Of a DNA stretch of 64,000 nucleotides, positions 1-7,913 are shown one piece after another; position 1 is the first letter of the stretch; the number at the start of each line of letters is the position of its first letter. The position numbers and the translations under genes were made by a program. This stretch comes from Vicinamibacteria bacterium (lineage in GTDB: Bacteria; Acidobacteriota; Vicinamibacteria; Vicinamibacterales; UBA2999), in the NCBI GenBank assembly GCA_025938035.1, contig JAICQE010000001.1, positions 1 through 64,000 of the forward strand. Direction: 5' to 3'. Below the pieces are notes generated by a model. It did no database searches. It was not told the origin of the DNA and saw nothing but the letters and a program-made list of their open reading frames with translations.

Positions 1-315
1 CAGGCGGCTGGTCCTGTGACCCGGCCGGAGTGCGGATCCTTCAGCGCAGGTTCGACCCTGACCGCTGGCGGCGTCACGCTCGCGCAGCTCGCCGCGTCTC
101 TGTCAAGGCAAGCCGATCGACCCGTGCTGGATCGCACGGGTCTGACGGGATTCTTCGACGTCGATCTGAAGTGGTCCAACCAGGCAAAGGCCACGGACGT
201 TGGACCGTCTTTCTTCACCGCGGTGCAGGAGCAGCTCGGCCTGCGACTGGAGGCTGGACGCGGACCGCAGGAGATTCTGGTGATCGACAGCGTCGAACGG
301 CCCACGCCTGATTGA
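1..315 (+). CDS. TIGR03435 family protein, C-terminal part (5' end outside window)
   Basis: The reading frame is open from base 1 to a TGA at 313-315, so this is the last 104 codons of a longer gene. It ends with the hallmark tail of the TIGR03435 family of acidobacterial secreted proteins: a V/L-D-(R/K)-TGL-G motif (LDRTGLTGFFDVDLKW), then FTAVQEQLGLRLE, then GPQEILVIDSVERPT. The family is abundant in soil Acidobacteriota and has no established biochemical role. An ATG at 16 exists, but the frame reads unbroken through it and complete family members are several hundred residues long, so it is not a credible start. The family call is strong; function is unknown. Confidence 0.85.
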   Translation, partial: QAAGPVTRPECGSFSAGSTLTAGGVTLAQLAASLSRQADRPVLDRTGLTGFFDVDLKWSNQAKATDVGPSFFTAVQEQLGLRLEAGRGPQEILVIDSVERPTPD

Positions 316-458
316 ACGGCGAATCTGCAATTCCTGGATCCCACCTTCAAAGTCGTCACGCGCAGCTCACCGCGCGCTGACGCGCCGATCAAGAACCTCT
401 CGCGGATGAACGGAACTTCACAGCGCCGCACGGGCGCATCCATTGCACTTTCTTCGGG

Positions 459-2018
459 ATGCCCAATCGTCGTCAGTACATTCGCTCGACGACAATGGCG
501 GCGATCGTCGCACTCGCCGCGCTGGCCGCCGCGATTCCGAACCCCGCGGTCAAGATCGGCAGCCGTCGCGCGGGCACGCAGGTCGCCACGACATCGACGA
601 CCCGGGCGTCGAACGGAGCTGGTGCCATCATCGCGGCGCGCAGACGGGACGACTTCGCCGCAATGCACGCGTTCCGGCCCGGCTACCCATTCTGGCAGCA
701 CGTCTTCACACTCCCCGACCACTCGATCGCGTTTGGGAGCATTGCTGACGGGAGGCTGCTCGCGACCTTTCCCGCGAAAGGGAATTGGACGCGCGAGGCC
801 GTGTGGGCCGACCCCGCGCTGGCTCACGTCCTGGAGGGTCAACCGCTCGCGCGCCGGCTGAGTGAACGGAGGGAACAGGTCGCGCTCCTCCTGGAGCGCA
901 TCGCCGGACCGGTGCTGCACAACTCGACGCGTGGAGACGCCCTGCTGCCGAACGCCGTCAGGTATGGGCGCTTTCTCGCGGAGTGGAGCGCGATCTACGA
1001 ACGGTTCGGCGTCCCTGCAGATATCGGCCTGGCTCAGGTCATTCTCGAATCGGGCCTGAACGGCAAGAGGCGCTCGGAAGCCAACGCCGTCGGCTTCTGC
1101 CAGTGGCTGCAGAAGAACTGGAAGCGGCTGAACTACTTTTCGCCGACGCCCATCGAGGGGATGAACCAGACGACGCAGGCTCCCTACTGCGCCGCGTATC
1201 TGTCCGTGCTGGCCACGAAATACGGATCGTTCATCCCCGCACTCTCCGAGCACAACGCCGGCGGCACGAACGTGGGGCGGACCTTGATCAACGGCGAGCA
1301 CCTCGGCGCACACGATGTCCGTGCCCGGTACTTTCTGGGCTCGAAGCTGGCCCGGGACCTCCGAGCGTTGCCAGGGAAGGAGTACGACGACGTCTATCGG
1401 AGCTATGGTCCGCGGTCGCACCTCTATGCCGAGATGGTGTTTGGCAACACGTTCATCGTCAGGGACCTGATCGCGTCGACGCCCCAGGTGCCGATCTACG
1501 CGATGCGCACGCCGCGGGCAATCTCGCTCGCCGAGATCGTGAAGCGGACACGTTTACCTGCGGACGAGGTGCGGCGGTTCAATCCGGCACTCGGCGAGCG
1601 GGTCCCGGCGCAGGCCATGCTTTATCTCCCGGACTACGTCAGCGAGTTTGGCCCTGACGTGGCGTTCTGGCGCCGGCCTCCCAGCGCAGCATATCTGGCT
1701 GTACTGGACGAGTTCGTGCGGTTGGATGCCGGCCCTGAATTGTGGGACGACCCGGCCTTCGCGGCTGTCCTGACGGACTTCAAGCGCCGTTTCAAAGAGA
1801 CGAACACCGAGGAGGGGACCGTGATGGAGACGGTGCTCTCCTACGCGATGGATCAGGCGTACACGAGCAGCCGGCGCTCCCTGCTGTCCGAGTTCCGAAG
1901 CAATGGACAAGTGCGGTACCTGATCGAGCGCGGGGTGCTCGAACTCAACGTCGTGCGCGACGCTCGGGCCCGCCTGTCGCTGCAATACGCGGACCCCTTG
2001 CTTTACAATTGGCCATAG
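459..2018 (+). CDS. Lytic transglycosylase (SLT domain) with LysM-like C-terminal region
   Basis: 519-residue exported murein hydrolase that should cleave the glycan MurNAc-GlcNAc bond to give 1,6-anhydro ends in the periplasm. An N-terminal hydrophobic segment (residues 13-30) acts as signal or anchor. The SLT-like domain covers about residues 165-335: the presumed catalytic glutamate is E197 in LAQVILESGL, followed by GFCQWL and EHNAGG (264-269), the counterpart of the AYNAG motif. Residues 346-394 resemble a divergent LysM repeat (ISLAEIVKRTRLPADEVRRF). A second ATG at 495 (residue 13) is an alternative start. It stands alone, 30 bases before the next gene. Family call confident; the exact transglycosylase class is not resolved. 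Confidence 0.82.
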   Translation: MPNRRQYIRSTTMAAIVALAALAAAIPNPAVKIGSRRAGTQVATTSTTRASNGAGAIIAARRRDDFAAMHAFRPGYPFWQHVFTLPDHSIAFGSIADGRLLATFPAKGNWTREAVWADPALAHVLEGQPLARRLSERREQVALLLERIAGPVLHNSTRGDALLPNAVRYGRFLAEWSAIYERFGVPADIGLAQVILESGLNGKRRSEANAVGFCQWLQKNWKRLNYFSPTPIEGMNQTTQAPYCAAYLSVLATKYGSFIPALSEHNAGGTNVGRTLINGEHLGAHDVRARYFLGSKLARDLRALPGKEYDDVYRSYGPRSHLYAEMVFGNTFIVRDLIASTPQVPIYAMRTPRAISLAEIVKRTRLPADEVRRFNPALGERVPAQAMLYLPDYVSEFGPDVAFWRRPPSAAYLAVLDEFVRLDAGPELWDDPAFAAVLTDFKRRFKETNTEEGTVMETVLSYAMDQAYTSSRRSLLSEFRSNGQVRYLIERGVLELNVVRDARARLSLQYADPLLYNWP

Positions 2019-2048
2019 CCTCGTTGAGCCGTGCGAGGGTGACGCCTG

Positions 2049-3092
2049 ATGCCGGAACCGCGCGAGGCGCGCTCGATCGTCGAACAGGCCGAACAGGCGG
2101 CCGCGGCCGGCAACTACGCCTCCGCCGAGGATCTCCTGCGCGAAGCGGCCGCCCTCCAGGAGCGGACGCTCGGCGCACAGCATCCGGACCTCGCCAACAC
2201 GCTGAACAACCTCGGCATCGTCTGCGAGATCACCGACAACCCGATCGACGCGGAACACTACTTCCGCCGCGCGCACGCCATCGCGGCGGCGACACTGGCG
2301 CCGGACCATCCATTCGTCGCCACGAGCCGCAAGAACCTGCACGATTTCTGCACGGCCCGCGGACGGCCGGTGGAGCTGCCGCCCTCACCACCGGCAGTGG
2401 CGGCCTGGCTGGAAGCGCCGGCACCAGCGGCGCCGCGGCGCGAACCATCGCCATCGGCGGCCGAGGAGGACGCGCCGCCGCCTGTCGGGAAGAAGTCGCT
2501 GCGCCCGCTTGCACTTGGCGGGTTGGGCGGGGTCGCGTTGCTGATCGTGATTGTGACGATGGTCCGGCCCTGGGGCGGTGCGGGCGAGCTGAAAGGCCGA
2601 CCTGAAGGTCGGCCTCTACCGGCTGAAGGTGGGCCTCTACCGCCCCCGTCCCCAGCGCCTTCGCCGGCCGAGCCGATCGCGCAGCCGCAGCCAACCGCGA
2701 CGGCCGCTCAACCCACTCGAGGCGAGACGGAGGCAGCCGGCGGCGCCAGACCAGCCACGACCGAACGATCGACCGCGATGCCAACGGTGGTCGCCGCGCA
2801 GCTCTGCACTGCGCTGGCGAACTGGCGATGCGAGACCGCGGACAACGAGGTCCCGCCTGGACCGATGTTCTTCTTCACACAAGTGAAATCAGATACGGCC
2901 ACCACGATCGAGCATCGCTGGTATCAGGGCGATCGTCTGCGCCGGGCCGTCCCGCTCCGCATCCAGGCCAATCCCGGTGCGGGTTACCGCACCTACAGCC
3001 GCACCACCGTCAACGGTGCCGGCGACTGGCGCGTCGAGCTGCGCAGCGCGGACGGCACCGTCCTCCACGAAGAGCGCTTCACGGCTCGCTAG
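2049..3092 (+). CDS. TPR protein with one membrane segment and C-terminal DUF2914 domain
   Basis: 347 residues. Residues 5-95 form tetratricopeptide repeats of the kinesin-light-chain type (ALQERTLGAQHPDLANTLNN). One hydrophobic helix lies at 152-172, after a Pro/Ala-rich linker. A second low-complexity linker (180-240) leads to a domain at 275-345 matching DUF2914 (WYQGD, YRTYSRTTV, GDWRVELRSADGTVLHEE). Topology would place the TPR in the cytoplasm and DUF2914 outside. Residues 183-198 are encoded by a palindromic repeat (2595-2641), so an intergenic-type element has been read through in frame. A GAGGG sequence precedes the ATG. Role unknown; a protein-interaction scaffold is an inference from the TPR. 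Confidence 0.7.
   Translation: MPEPREARSIVEQAEQAAAAGNYASAEDLLREAAALQERTLGAQHPDLANTLNNLGIVCEITDNPIDAEHYFRRAHAIAAATLAPDHPFVATSRKNLHDFCTARGRPVELPPSPPAVAAWLEAPAPAAPRREPSPSAAEEDAPPPVGKKSLRPLALGGLGGVALLIVIVTMVRPWGGAGELKGRPEGRPLPAEGGPLPPPSPAPSPAEPIAQPQPTATAAQPTRGETEAAGGARPATTERSTAMPTVVAAQLCTALANWRCETADNEVPPGPMFFFTQVKSDTATTIEHRWYQGDRLRRAVPLRIQANPGAGYRTYSRTTVNGAGDWRVELRSADGTVLHEERFTAR
2595..2641. repeat. Palindromic repeat inserted in frame in a coding sequence
   Basis: A GGCCGACC / GGTCGGCC hairpin with loop TGAA is followed by a second, degenerate copy of the same unit; each is followed by CTCTAC. It resembles the GTCCG...CGGAC palindromes at 17327 and 29131, which lie between genes. Here it lies inside the TPR/DUF2914 gene and encodes part of the flexible linker just after the membrane helix. 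Confidence 0.65.
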
Positions 3093-3120
3093 CGCAGATT
3101 TCGATTGCGTGGCGCGAACA
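3090..3120. repeat. Degenerate copy of the GTGG...CCAC two-hairpin repeat
   Basis: Starting at the stop codon of the upstream gene, the words TAGCGC, GATTTCGATT and GTGGCGCGAAC match the left edge of the repeat copies at 19119 and 38740, but the hairpins behind them have decayed. It sits between two convergent genes, the same setting as other copies. Match judged by eye. Confidence 0.4.
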
Positions 3121-3158
3121 CGCATCTGGAAGATGCTCTAGCTGCCCGGCGCACTGGA

Positions 3159-4091
3159 TCATCGCAGCGCGGCGAGCGCTGCCTGAATGCGCTCGCCCTG
3201 CGCGCTGGTAATCAGCCGCGACAGCACCTTCCCAAAGCGCGATTGCTGGGCGCCCGAGTGGATGTACTGCCAACGGTACGCCTTGAGGAATGCCGCCTCG
3301 ATGAGACGCGCCTCCGGCTCGCCGACCTCCCGGCCGCACGCCGCGGCGAAGTAGGCCGCGTCGGCGGTGGCCTGCCCCTGCAGAATACCGTCCACCGCAG
3401 CGACCAGCTCGATGAACTCGCCGACCGCGCGGTCGCGCTCGGACGCGGTCAGTTCGCCGTCGTGGCGCACCCACTCGAGCTCGTCGAGAATCGCGTGCTG
3501 GCTTTCCTCTTTCCAATGGAAAAGGAACACGTCTTTGAACAAGTCGGAAAGCTCGGCGTCGTGAGCGATGCTCTCGAGATAGTGCGTTTGCGTGAACAGC
3601 TCGATATCCAGCGTCAGCGCCAGCACCGCCCAGGTGCTCTTGCCGAGCACCGCCCGGGCGACGGCATTGGCGTCCACGTCGAACCGATAGCCGGCAGGCA
3701 GCACCTCGCCGACCATCGTGTCGATGCGGCGGAACAGCGCCTGGTGCTTCAACTCCTCGTCGCTGAAACGGACGAGCGCCTCGAGCGCATTCTGATCGCC
3801 AAACCAGTGCTCGTGGCTCAATTCCAGCACCTTGGCGTTGATGAACCGCTCGACCAGGCCGAAAACGTTGGCGTAGGTACGGCCCTGGATCTGGCTCACG
3901 AACCGCTTTTCTGCGGGCGACAGGGTGGTGAACGTGTCGGCCAGGACGAGCCCGTCCGGCAGGAACTTGTGGGCGGTGTCGAACCGGCGTCCCCGGATGA
4001 CGTCTGCCTCGACCTCCCAGTGGACACGTTTGGATGCCGCAACAGAGCGCGCATACCGTTCGCTCTCGGGCGGTGTGACGATCGCAGTCAT
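3159..4091 (-). CDS. Ferritin-like diiron protein
   Basis: 310 residues from the ATG at 4091, chosen because AAGGAGA lies seven bases upstream; a start at 4151 would add 20 unconvincing residues. Helical and metal-binding: likely ligands E81, E113, H116 (EELKH), E164, E196 and H199 (EESQH), which is the four-helix diiron pattern with two ExxH motifs. This places it among ferritin-like oxygenases and oxidases (the group that includes AurF-like N-oxygenases), but the substrate cannot be read from sequence. It is divergent from an AraC-type regulator gene, and two direct repeats lie just upstream of its ribosome-binding site, so control by that regulator is plausible. Oxidation of a small molecule or handling of an oxidant are both possible. 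Confidence 0.7.
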   Translation of the reverse strand: MTAIVTPPESERYARSVAASKRVHWEVEADVIRGRRFDTAHKFLPDGLVLADTFTTLSPAEKRFVSQIQGRTYANVFGLVERFINAKVLELSHEHWFGDQNALEALVRFSDEELKHQALFRRIDTMVGEVLPAGYRFDVDANAVARAVLGKSTWAVLALTLDIELFTQTHYLESIAHDAELSDLFKDVFLFHWKEESQHAILDELEWVRHDGELTASERDRAVGEFIELVAAVDGILQGQATADAAYFAAACGREVGEPEARLIEAAFLKAYRWQYIHSGAQQSRFGKVLSRLITSAQGERIQAALAALR

Positions 4092-4108
4092 GTTCAGTCT
4101 CCTTCGCA

Positions 4109-4142
4109 GTCGGCCGACCACATGGACAAGGGGGTCGGCCGA
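4109..4142. promoter_or_regulatory. Two direct repeats of GTCGGCCGA, candidate operator
   Basis: GTCGGCCGA occurs at 4109-4117 and again at 4134-4142, 25 bases apart, in the 143-bp divergent region between the diiron gene and the araC-like gene. AraC-family proteins typically bind direct repeats about two helical turns apart. Each unit also contains the palindrome TCGGCCGA. Operator function is inferred from position only. Confidence 0.4.
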
Positions 4143-4234
4143 TACGCGCAACGGTAAGACTGTCGTGGCCGGGGATCTATGATTGCCGCACCGGCAAACA
4201 TGACTGAAACGCCGATTTCCGGGTAGGAACCAGG

Positions 4235-5197
4235 GTGGACGCGCTATCCGACGTGTTCAGAGTGGCGCAGCTGACCGGCGGGGTATTCCTGCACGCCGAG
4301 TTCTTCGCGCCGTGGTGCATTGCGGCGCGCCTGAGCCCCGAGCATTGCGCGCCCGTGCTCGGGCCGGCGTCCGATTTGATCATCTATCACTACATCGTCG
4401 AAGGTGACCTTCGTATCCGCGTTGACGGATCGTCCGGCGAGGACGTCACGCTGGGGGCGGGAGATGTCGCCCTGCTTCCGCGCAACGATTTGCATCTGAT
4501 GGGCAGCGACCTGAGCCTGCCGCCGGTTGCGGGCGGCGACGTCATTCAACGACCGACGAACGGCGGGCTCTTTTCCGTCCATCATGGCGGCAGCGGCGGA
4601 CGGACGCAGATGATTTGCGGCTTCCTTGGCAGTTCCAGCGCCGATCGCAATCCGGTCATTTCAAGTCTGCCGCCGCTGCTGACGTTCAACATCGCGCACG
4701 GCCGGGCCGCGGAATGGATCCGCTCAACGCTCCAATATGGGGCAGCGGAAGTCGCCGCCGGACGTCCGGGCTCGGAGACCATGCTCGCCAAGCTTTCGGA
4801 ACTGCTGTTCCTGGAAGCGGTGCGGCGTTATGCGGAAACGCTGCCGGACGGTCAGACGGGATGGCTGGCGGGTTTGCGCGAGCCTTACGTTGGACGAGCG
4901 TTGGCGTTGCTGCACCGCGACATCGCCAGGCGTTGGACCGTCGATGATCTGGGCCGCGAGGTTGGCTTGTCGCGTTCCGCGCTGGCTGACCGTTTCATTC
5001 GATTCATCGGCGTGCCGCCAATGCATTACCTCACGAATTGGCGCATGCAGGTCGCAACGCACAAGCTTCGCAACACCAGCGCGTCCGTTGCACAGGTGGC
5101 GGAGACAGTCGGCTACGACTCCGAGGCCGCATTCTCCCGCGCGTTCAAGAATGCATTCGGTACCGCGCCAGGGATCTGGCGACGCTCGAACAGCTAA
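4235..5197 (+). CDS. AraC family transcriptional regulator with N-terminal cupin
   Basis: 320 residues, GTG start preceded by TAGGAA. The N-terminal half is an AraC-type cupin sensor domain (HYIVEGDLRIRVDG, then GAGDVALLPRNDLHLMGSD). Residues 220-320 are a double helix-turn-helix AraC DNA-binding domain: RWTVDDLGREVGLSRSAL is the first HTH, and VAQVAETVGYDSEAAFSRAF is the conserved second HTH. Family members usually respond to a small molecule bound by the cupin. Divergent orientation with the diiron gene, with paired repeats between them, suggests that gene is its target. The ligand is unknown. Confidence 0.85.
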   Translation: MDALSDVFRVAQLTGGVFLHAEFFAPWCIAARLSPEHCAPVLGPASDLIIYHYIVEGDLRIRVDGSSGEDVTLGAGDVALLPRNDLHLMGSDLSLPPVAGGDVIQRPTNGGLFSVHHGGSGGRTQMICGFLGSSSADRNPVISSLPPLLTFNIAHGRAAEWIRSTLQYGAAEVAAGRPGSETMLAKLSELLFLEAVRRYAETLPDGQTGWLAGLREPYVGRALALLHRDIARRWTVDDLGREVGLSRSALADRFIRFIGVPPMHYLTNWRMQVATHKLRNTSASVAQVAETVGYDSEAAFSRAFKNAFGTAPGIWRRSNS

Positions 5198-5224
5198 AGA
5201 GGACCCTGACCGATAATGGCGAAT

Positions 5225-5253
5225 GTGGGGCGAGCCGTGTCAGGCTCGCCACG
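5225..5253. repeat. Single-hairpin copy of the GTGG...CCAC repeat
   Basis: GTGG, then the hairpin GGCGAGCC / GGCTCGCC, then CCACG. This is the family hairpin without its second (GCGAACCC) hairpin, as if that had been deleted. It lies 28 bases after the araC-like gene and before the PilZ gene, where a folded transcript could terminate or protect an mRNA end. Confidence 0.65.
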
Positions 5254-5282
5254 ATCCGTCCAGCTCCCCCGAGGCATAACGC

Positions 5283-5582
5283 GTGGACGAACGCCGGCGG
5301 CATCAGCGCGTCGAACGGTATTTCGAGTGCGCATGGCACAGCGAATGGGGTGAGGAGCACTCACGCGCCAGCAATCTGAGCGAGGGCGGGTGTTACGTCG
5401 AGAGCCGCCGCGCGGTCTCACAAGGCACTCGCCTTCCCGCCATCACCATCATGCTGCCCACGGGCGAGATCACCGTACAAGGTGTGGTCGTCCACGCGAT
5501 ACGCGGAGTGGGCTTCGCGGTTCAATTCGCTGCGGTCGACGCGGAGGCGCGTGCCAGGCTGAGCGCCCTCGCTCAACTGTGA
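5283..5582 (+). CDS. PilZ domain protein (c-di-GMP binding candidate)
   Basis: 99 residues, GTG start with GAGG eight bases upstream. A stand-alone PilZ domain: an N-terminal arginine cluster (ERRRHQRVERY) supplies the RxxxR loop, NLSEGGCYVES matches the (D/N)xSxxG motif, and the rest is beta-barrel-like (GEITVQGVVVHAIRGVGFAVQF). PilZ domains bind cyclic di-GMP and act on a partner. Both signature motifs look intact, so ligand binding is likely. The effector it controls cannot be identified from the neighbours, an AraC regulator before and MreB after. Confidence 0.8.
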   Translation: MDERRRHQRVERYFECAWHSEWGEEHSRASNLSEGGCYVESRRAVSQGTRLPAITIMLPTGEITVQGVVVHAIRGVGFAVQFAAVDAEARARLSALAQL

Positions 5583-5765
5583 CCCAAGCTCTTCCGTAAG
5601 GCCTCCGGGCCCGCCTTCAGAATCGTGATGCGTCGGCGGAATCGGGTAGTCGACTCCTGGCCCCTTCGCGCCAGCCGTTTCCCGGCACGCGAAAAACACA
5701 CGCAATGTGGCGATTTCGTGCCGCGGCGAGCGGTGGAACCGAAATTGTTTTGCCAGTCTCCCGGC

Positions 5766-6770
5766 ATGGGGCTGTTCACCGCGTCCGACGTCGCCATCGA
5801 TCTGGGCACCGCGAACACCTGCATCTACACCCGCGGCGCCGTCGCGCTGAACGAACCGTCCGTCATCGCCTTCAACACCGCGAACGGCGTCGTCGAAGCG
5901 GTCGGAACCGAGGCGCGCGACATGTTCGGCCGCACGCCGGCAAACATCAACCCGGTGTGGCCCGTGCGCAGCGGCGTCATCGCCGACTTCGCCGCCGTCG
6001 AAAAGATGCTCTCGCACTTCGTGCGCAAGGCGAGAGGACGAACCTACTCGCGAGGGCGCGTCGTCATCGGCGTGCCTGCGGCAAGCACGCAGGTCGAACG
6101 CCGCGCCGTCAAGGACAGCGCGAACCGGATGCGAGCCAGGGACGTGCTGCTCGTTGACGAGCCCATGGCCGCCGCGATTGGCGCCGGGCTGCCGGTGACG
6201 GAAGCCACCGGCAACATGGTCATCGACATCGGCGGCGGAACAACCGACATCGCCGTCGTGTCGCTCGCCGGCGTCGTCTACGCCCGTTCGCTGCGACTGG
6301 CCGGAGGCGAGATGGACGATGCGATCGTCCTGCACCTGAAGAAGCATCACAACCTGCTGATCGGCCAGCCGACAGCCGAGCAGATCAAGTGCGAAATCGG
6401 ATCAGCCGCGCCGCTGGAGAAGCCGATGAAGATGGCGGTGAAGGGCCGGCATCTCTCGGAGGGCGTCCCGCGGACCGTGACCGTGACCGACGCGGAGGTT
6501 CGAGGCGCACTCGCCGAACCAGTGCGCGCCATCGTGAAGGCTGTGCGTGAAGCGCTCGAGTGTGTGCCCCCAGAGCTCTGCGGCGACATCTACGAGCGCG
6601 GCGTCGTGCTGACCGGCGGCGTGGCGTTTCTCCGTAAGCTCGACGAGCACCTGCAAAAAGAAACCGGCCTGCCGGTGATGAAAGCCGAGGAGCCGCTCTC
6701 CACGGTCGTCCTGGGAGCCGGCCGCCTGCTCAGCGACCACGCGTTGCTGTCGAAGGTCGCAATTCACTGA
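5766..6770 (+). CDS. mreB: Rod shape-determining protein MreB-like actin
   Basis: 334 residues from the ATG at 5766; the frame is open further upstream but the MreB homology begins right at MGLFTASDVAIDLGTANT. Actin-superfamily motifs are visible: phosphate-1 loop DLGTANT, phosphate-2 loop DIGGGTTDIAVV, and the adenosine loop LTGGVAFLRKLDEHL. MreB filaments guide peptidoglycan synthesis along the lateral wall. No mreC, mreD, mrdA or rodA follows, so this copy is outside the usual mre operon and may be a second, specialised MreB. It is followed at 9 bases by a small membrane protein and then a peptidase, suggesting a small cell-wall cluster. Confidence 0.88.
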   Translation: MGLFTASDVAIDLGTANTCIYTRGAVALNEPSVIAFNTANGVVEAVGTEARDMFGRTPANINPVWPVRSGVIADFAAVEKMLSHFVRKARGRTYSRGRVVIGVPAASTQVERRAVKDSANRMRARDVLLVDEPMAAAIGAGLPVTEATGNMVIDIGGGTTDIAVVSLAGVVYARSLRLAGGEMDDAIVLHLKKHHNLLIGQPTAEQIKCEIGSAAPLEKPMKMAVKGRHLSEGVPRTVTVTDAEVRGALAEPVRAIVKAVREALECVPPELCGDIYERGVVLTGGVAFLRKLDEHLQKETGLPVMKAEEPLSTVVLGAGRLLSDHALLSKVAIH

Positions 6771-6779
6771 GGGGTTCCC

Positions 6780-7004
6780 ATGAACATCTGGACCGAGTTC
6801 AAGAATGCGATACTGCCCTGGCTCCTCGCGGCAGCCGTCGTCGGATTCCTGATCGCGGAACATCGCCGGACGACGGGCGCGCTGCTGGACGCGAATACCC
6901 GTCTGGCGCACGCGGTTGAACAGCAGGGGAAGGCGCTCGACGGCGTGCGGGCGCTCCTCGCCTCGCAGGGGTACACCCTGCCCCCTTTAGCCAAGCCGCA
7001 GTGA
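6780..7004 (+). CDS. Small single-pass membrane protein
   Basis: 74 residues starting with an ATG preceded by GAGGGG. Residues 10-26 (AILPWLLAAAVVGFLIA) form one membrane helix, followed by an amphipathic, probably coiled-coil segment (TTGALLDANTRLAHAVEQQG) and a short proline-rich tail. Its stop overlaps the start of the next gene in GTGA, implying translational coupling to the M15-type peptidase. No family recognised. By position between MreB and a peptidase it might anchor one of them to the membrane; this is inference only. Confidence 0.6.
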   Translation: MNIWTEFKNAILPWLLAAAVVGFLIAEHRRTTGALLDANTRLAHAVEQQGKALDGVRALLASQGYTLPPLAKPQ

Positions 7005-7375
7005 TCGAGGGCCTTCGGGTGCCGGTCAAGCTGACGTCACGCGAATCACTGCGGATGTTCGATCTGGCGGACATCTGGGCGACCAGGACCGGCGAACAGG
7101 TCCGGCTCGTGTCGGCAAACGATCACGTCCACAGCCGGCGGTCCGCCCACTATGAAGGCCTGGCGCTCGATTTCCAGTCGTCCGATCCGGACCGGCTGTC
7201 AGCGACGTTCAGGCAGGCGGGCTACCGCGTCCTGTGGAAGGTGCCGGGTCATTTCGGGCACGTACACGTCGAGCAGAACTGGCCGGGCGCTGGGTTGCCA
7301 GTCGCGCGATTGGACGATGCGGCGCGTGACCCCTCGCCGAAGCGTCCACGACGCAGCCAGCGGATTGGCGGGTAG
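7001..7375 (+). CDS. M15-type metallopeptidase-like protein
   Basis: 124 residues with a GTG start overlapping the preceding stop. The motif order HSRRSAHYEGLALDF ... GHFGHVHVEQ resembles zinc D,D- or L,D-peptidases of the M15/Hedgehog group (a His and an Asp in HYxGxAxD and a C-terminal HxH). Such enzymes trim peptidoglycan stem peptides or cross-links. There is no signal peptide of its own, so export would need another route or the role is cytoplasmic. It is shorter than most family members, leaving little beyond the catalytic core. Its coupling to a membrane protein behind mreB fits a cell-wall role. Confidence 0.6.
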   Translation: MIEGLRVPVKLTSRESLRMFDLADIWATRTGEQVRLVSANDHVHSRRSAHYEGLALDFQSSDPDRLSATFRQAGYRVLWKVPGHFGHVHVEQNWPGAGLPVARLDDAARDPSPKRPRRSQRIGG

Positions 7376-7381
7376 GAACGC

Positions 7382-7900
7382 ATGACCGTCAGATTCGCTG
7401 TCATCGTCACCGTGCTGATGTTGCTTACACCGGTGCGGTTGTTTGCGCAGGGACGACCCGCACCGCTGCAAGGCGTGGAGGCCGTAACCGTCAAGGTGTC
7501 GATCGCCGCACCGCCGGACATTCTGCCCAACGGGCTCACAGAGGTTCGTCTGCAGACGCTCGTCGAGCTCAAGCTGCGCGGGTGGGGGCTGCAGGTGATG
7601 CCGGCGGCGGAAGATGCAAAGGCTCCCGGGATCCGGCCGCACGTCGAGCTCGAAATCACCATGCTCGAAACGCGAGCAGTGCAGAAGCTGGCCGGCTACG
7701 CATTTTTCATGCGCCTCGTCGCGGGTGAAGCAGGCACCAGCCTCCGCAACGGCGCTTCGGTGCTGAACGAGCTCTGGTCTCATTCGTTTCTGAATGTCAG
7801 CGACCAGAAGACCGTCGTCGCGGATATGGAGCGCTCGACGGGAGAGCTCGTCGACCAGTTCGTCAACGAGTGGCTGCGGACGCGCAATCCGCGCCCGTAA
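7382..7900 (+). CDS. Secreted protein of unknown function
   Basis: 172 residues; GGTAGGAACGC precedes the ATG. A clear signal peptide (VRFAVIVTVLMLLTPVRLFA, cleavage near AQG) is followed by a small mixed alpha/beta domain with no recognisable motif (VTVKVSIAAPPDILPNGLTE; ELVDQFVNEWLRTRNP at the end). It follows the peptidase by 6 bases and probably shares its transcript. Envelope location is inferred from the signal peptide; function unknown. Confidence 0.65.
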   Translation: MTVRFAVIVTVLMLLTPVRLFAQGRPAPLQGVEAVTVKVSIAAPPDILPNGLTEVRLQTLVELKLRGWGLQVMPAAEDAKAPGIRPHVELEITMLETRAVQKLAGYAFFMRLVAGEAGTSLRNGASVLNELWSHSFLNVSDQKTVVADMERSTGELVDQFVNEWLRTRNPRP

Positions 7901-7913
7901 GAGCCGGCGACCA

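Noticed and set aside
3105..4157. Plus-strand open frame of 350 codons
   Set aside because: Antisense to the diiron gene, which has two ExxH motifs and a good ribosome-binding site.
4177..4234. Possible small peptide gene or riboswitch before the AraC gene
   Set aside because: No conserved fold, start or ribosome-binding site beyond that of the AraC gene itself.
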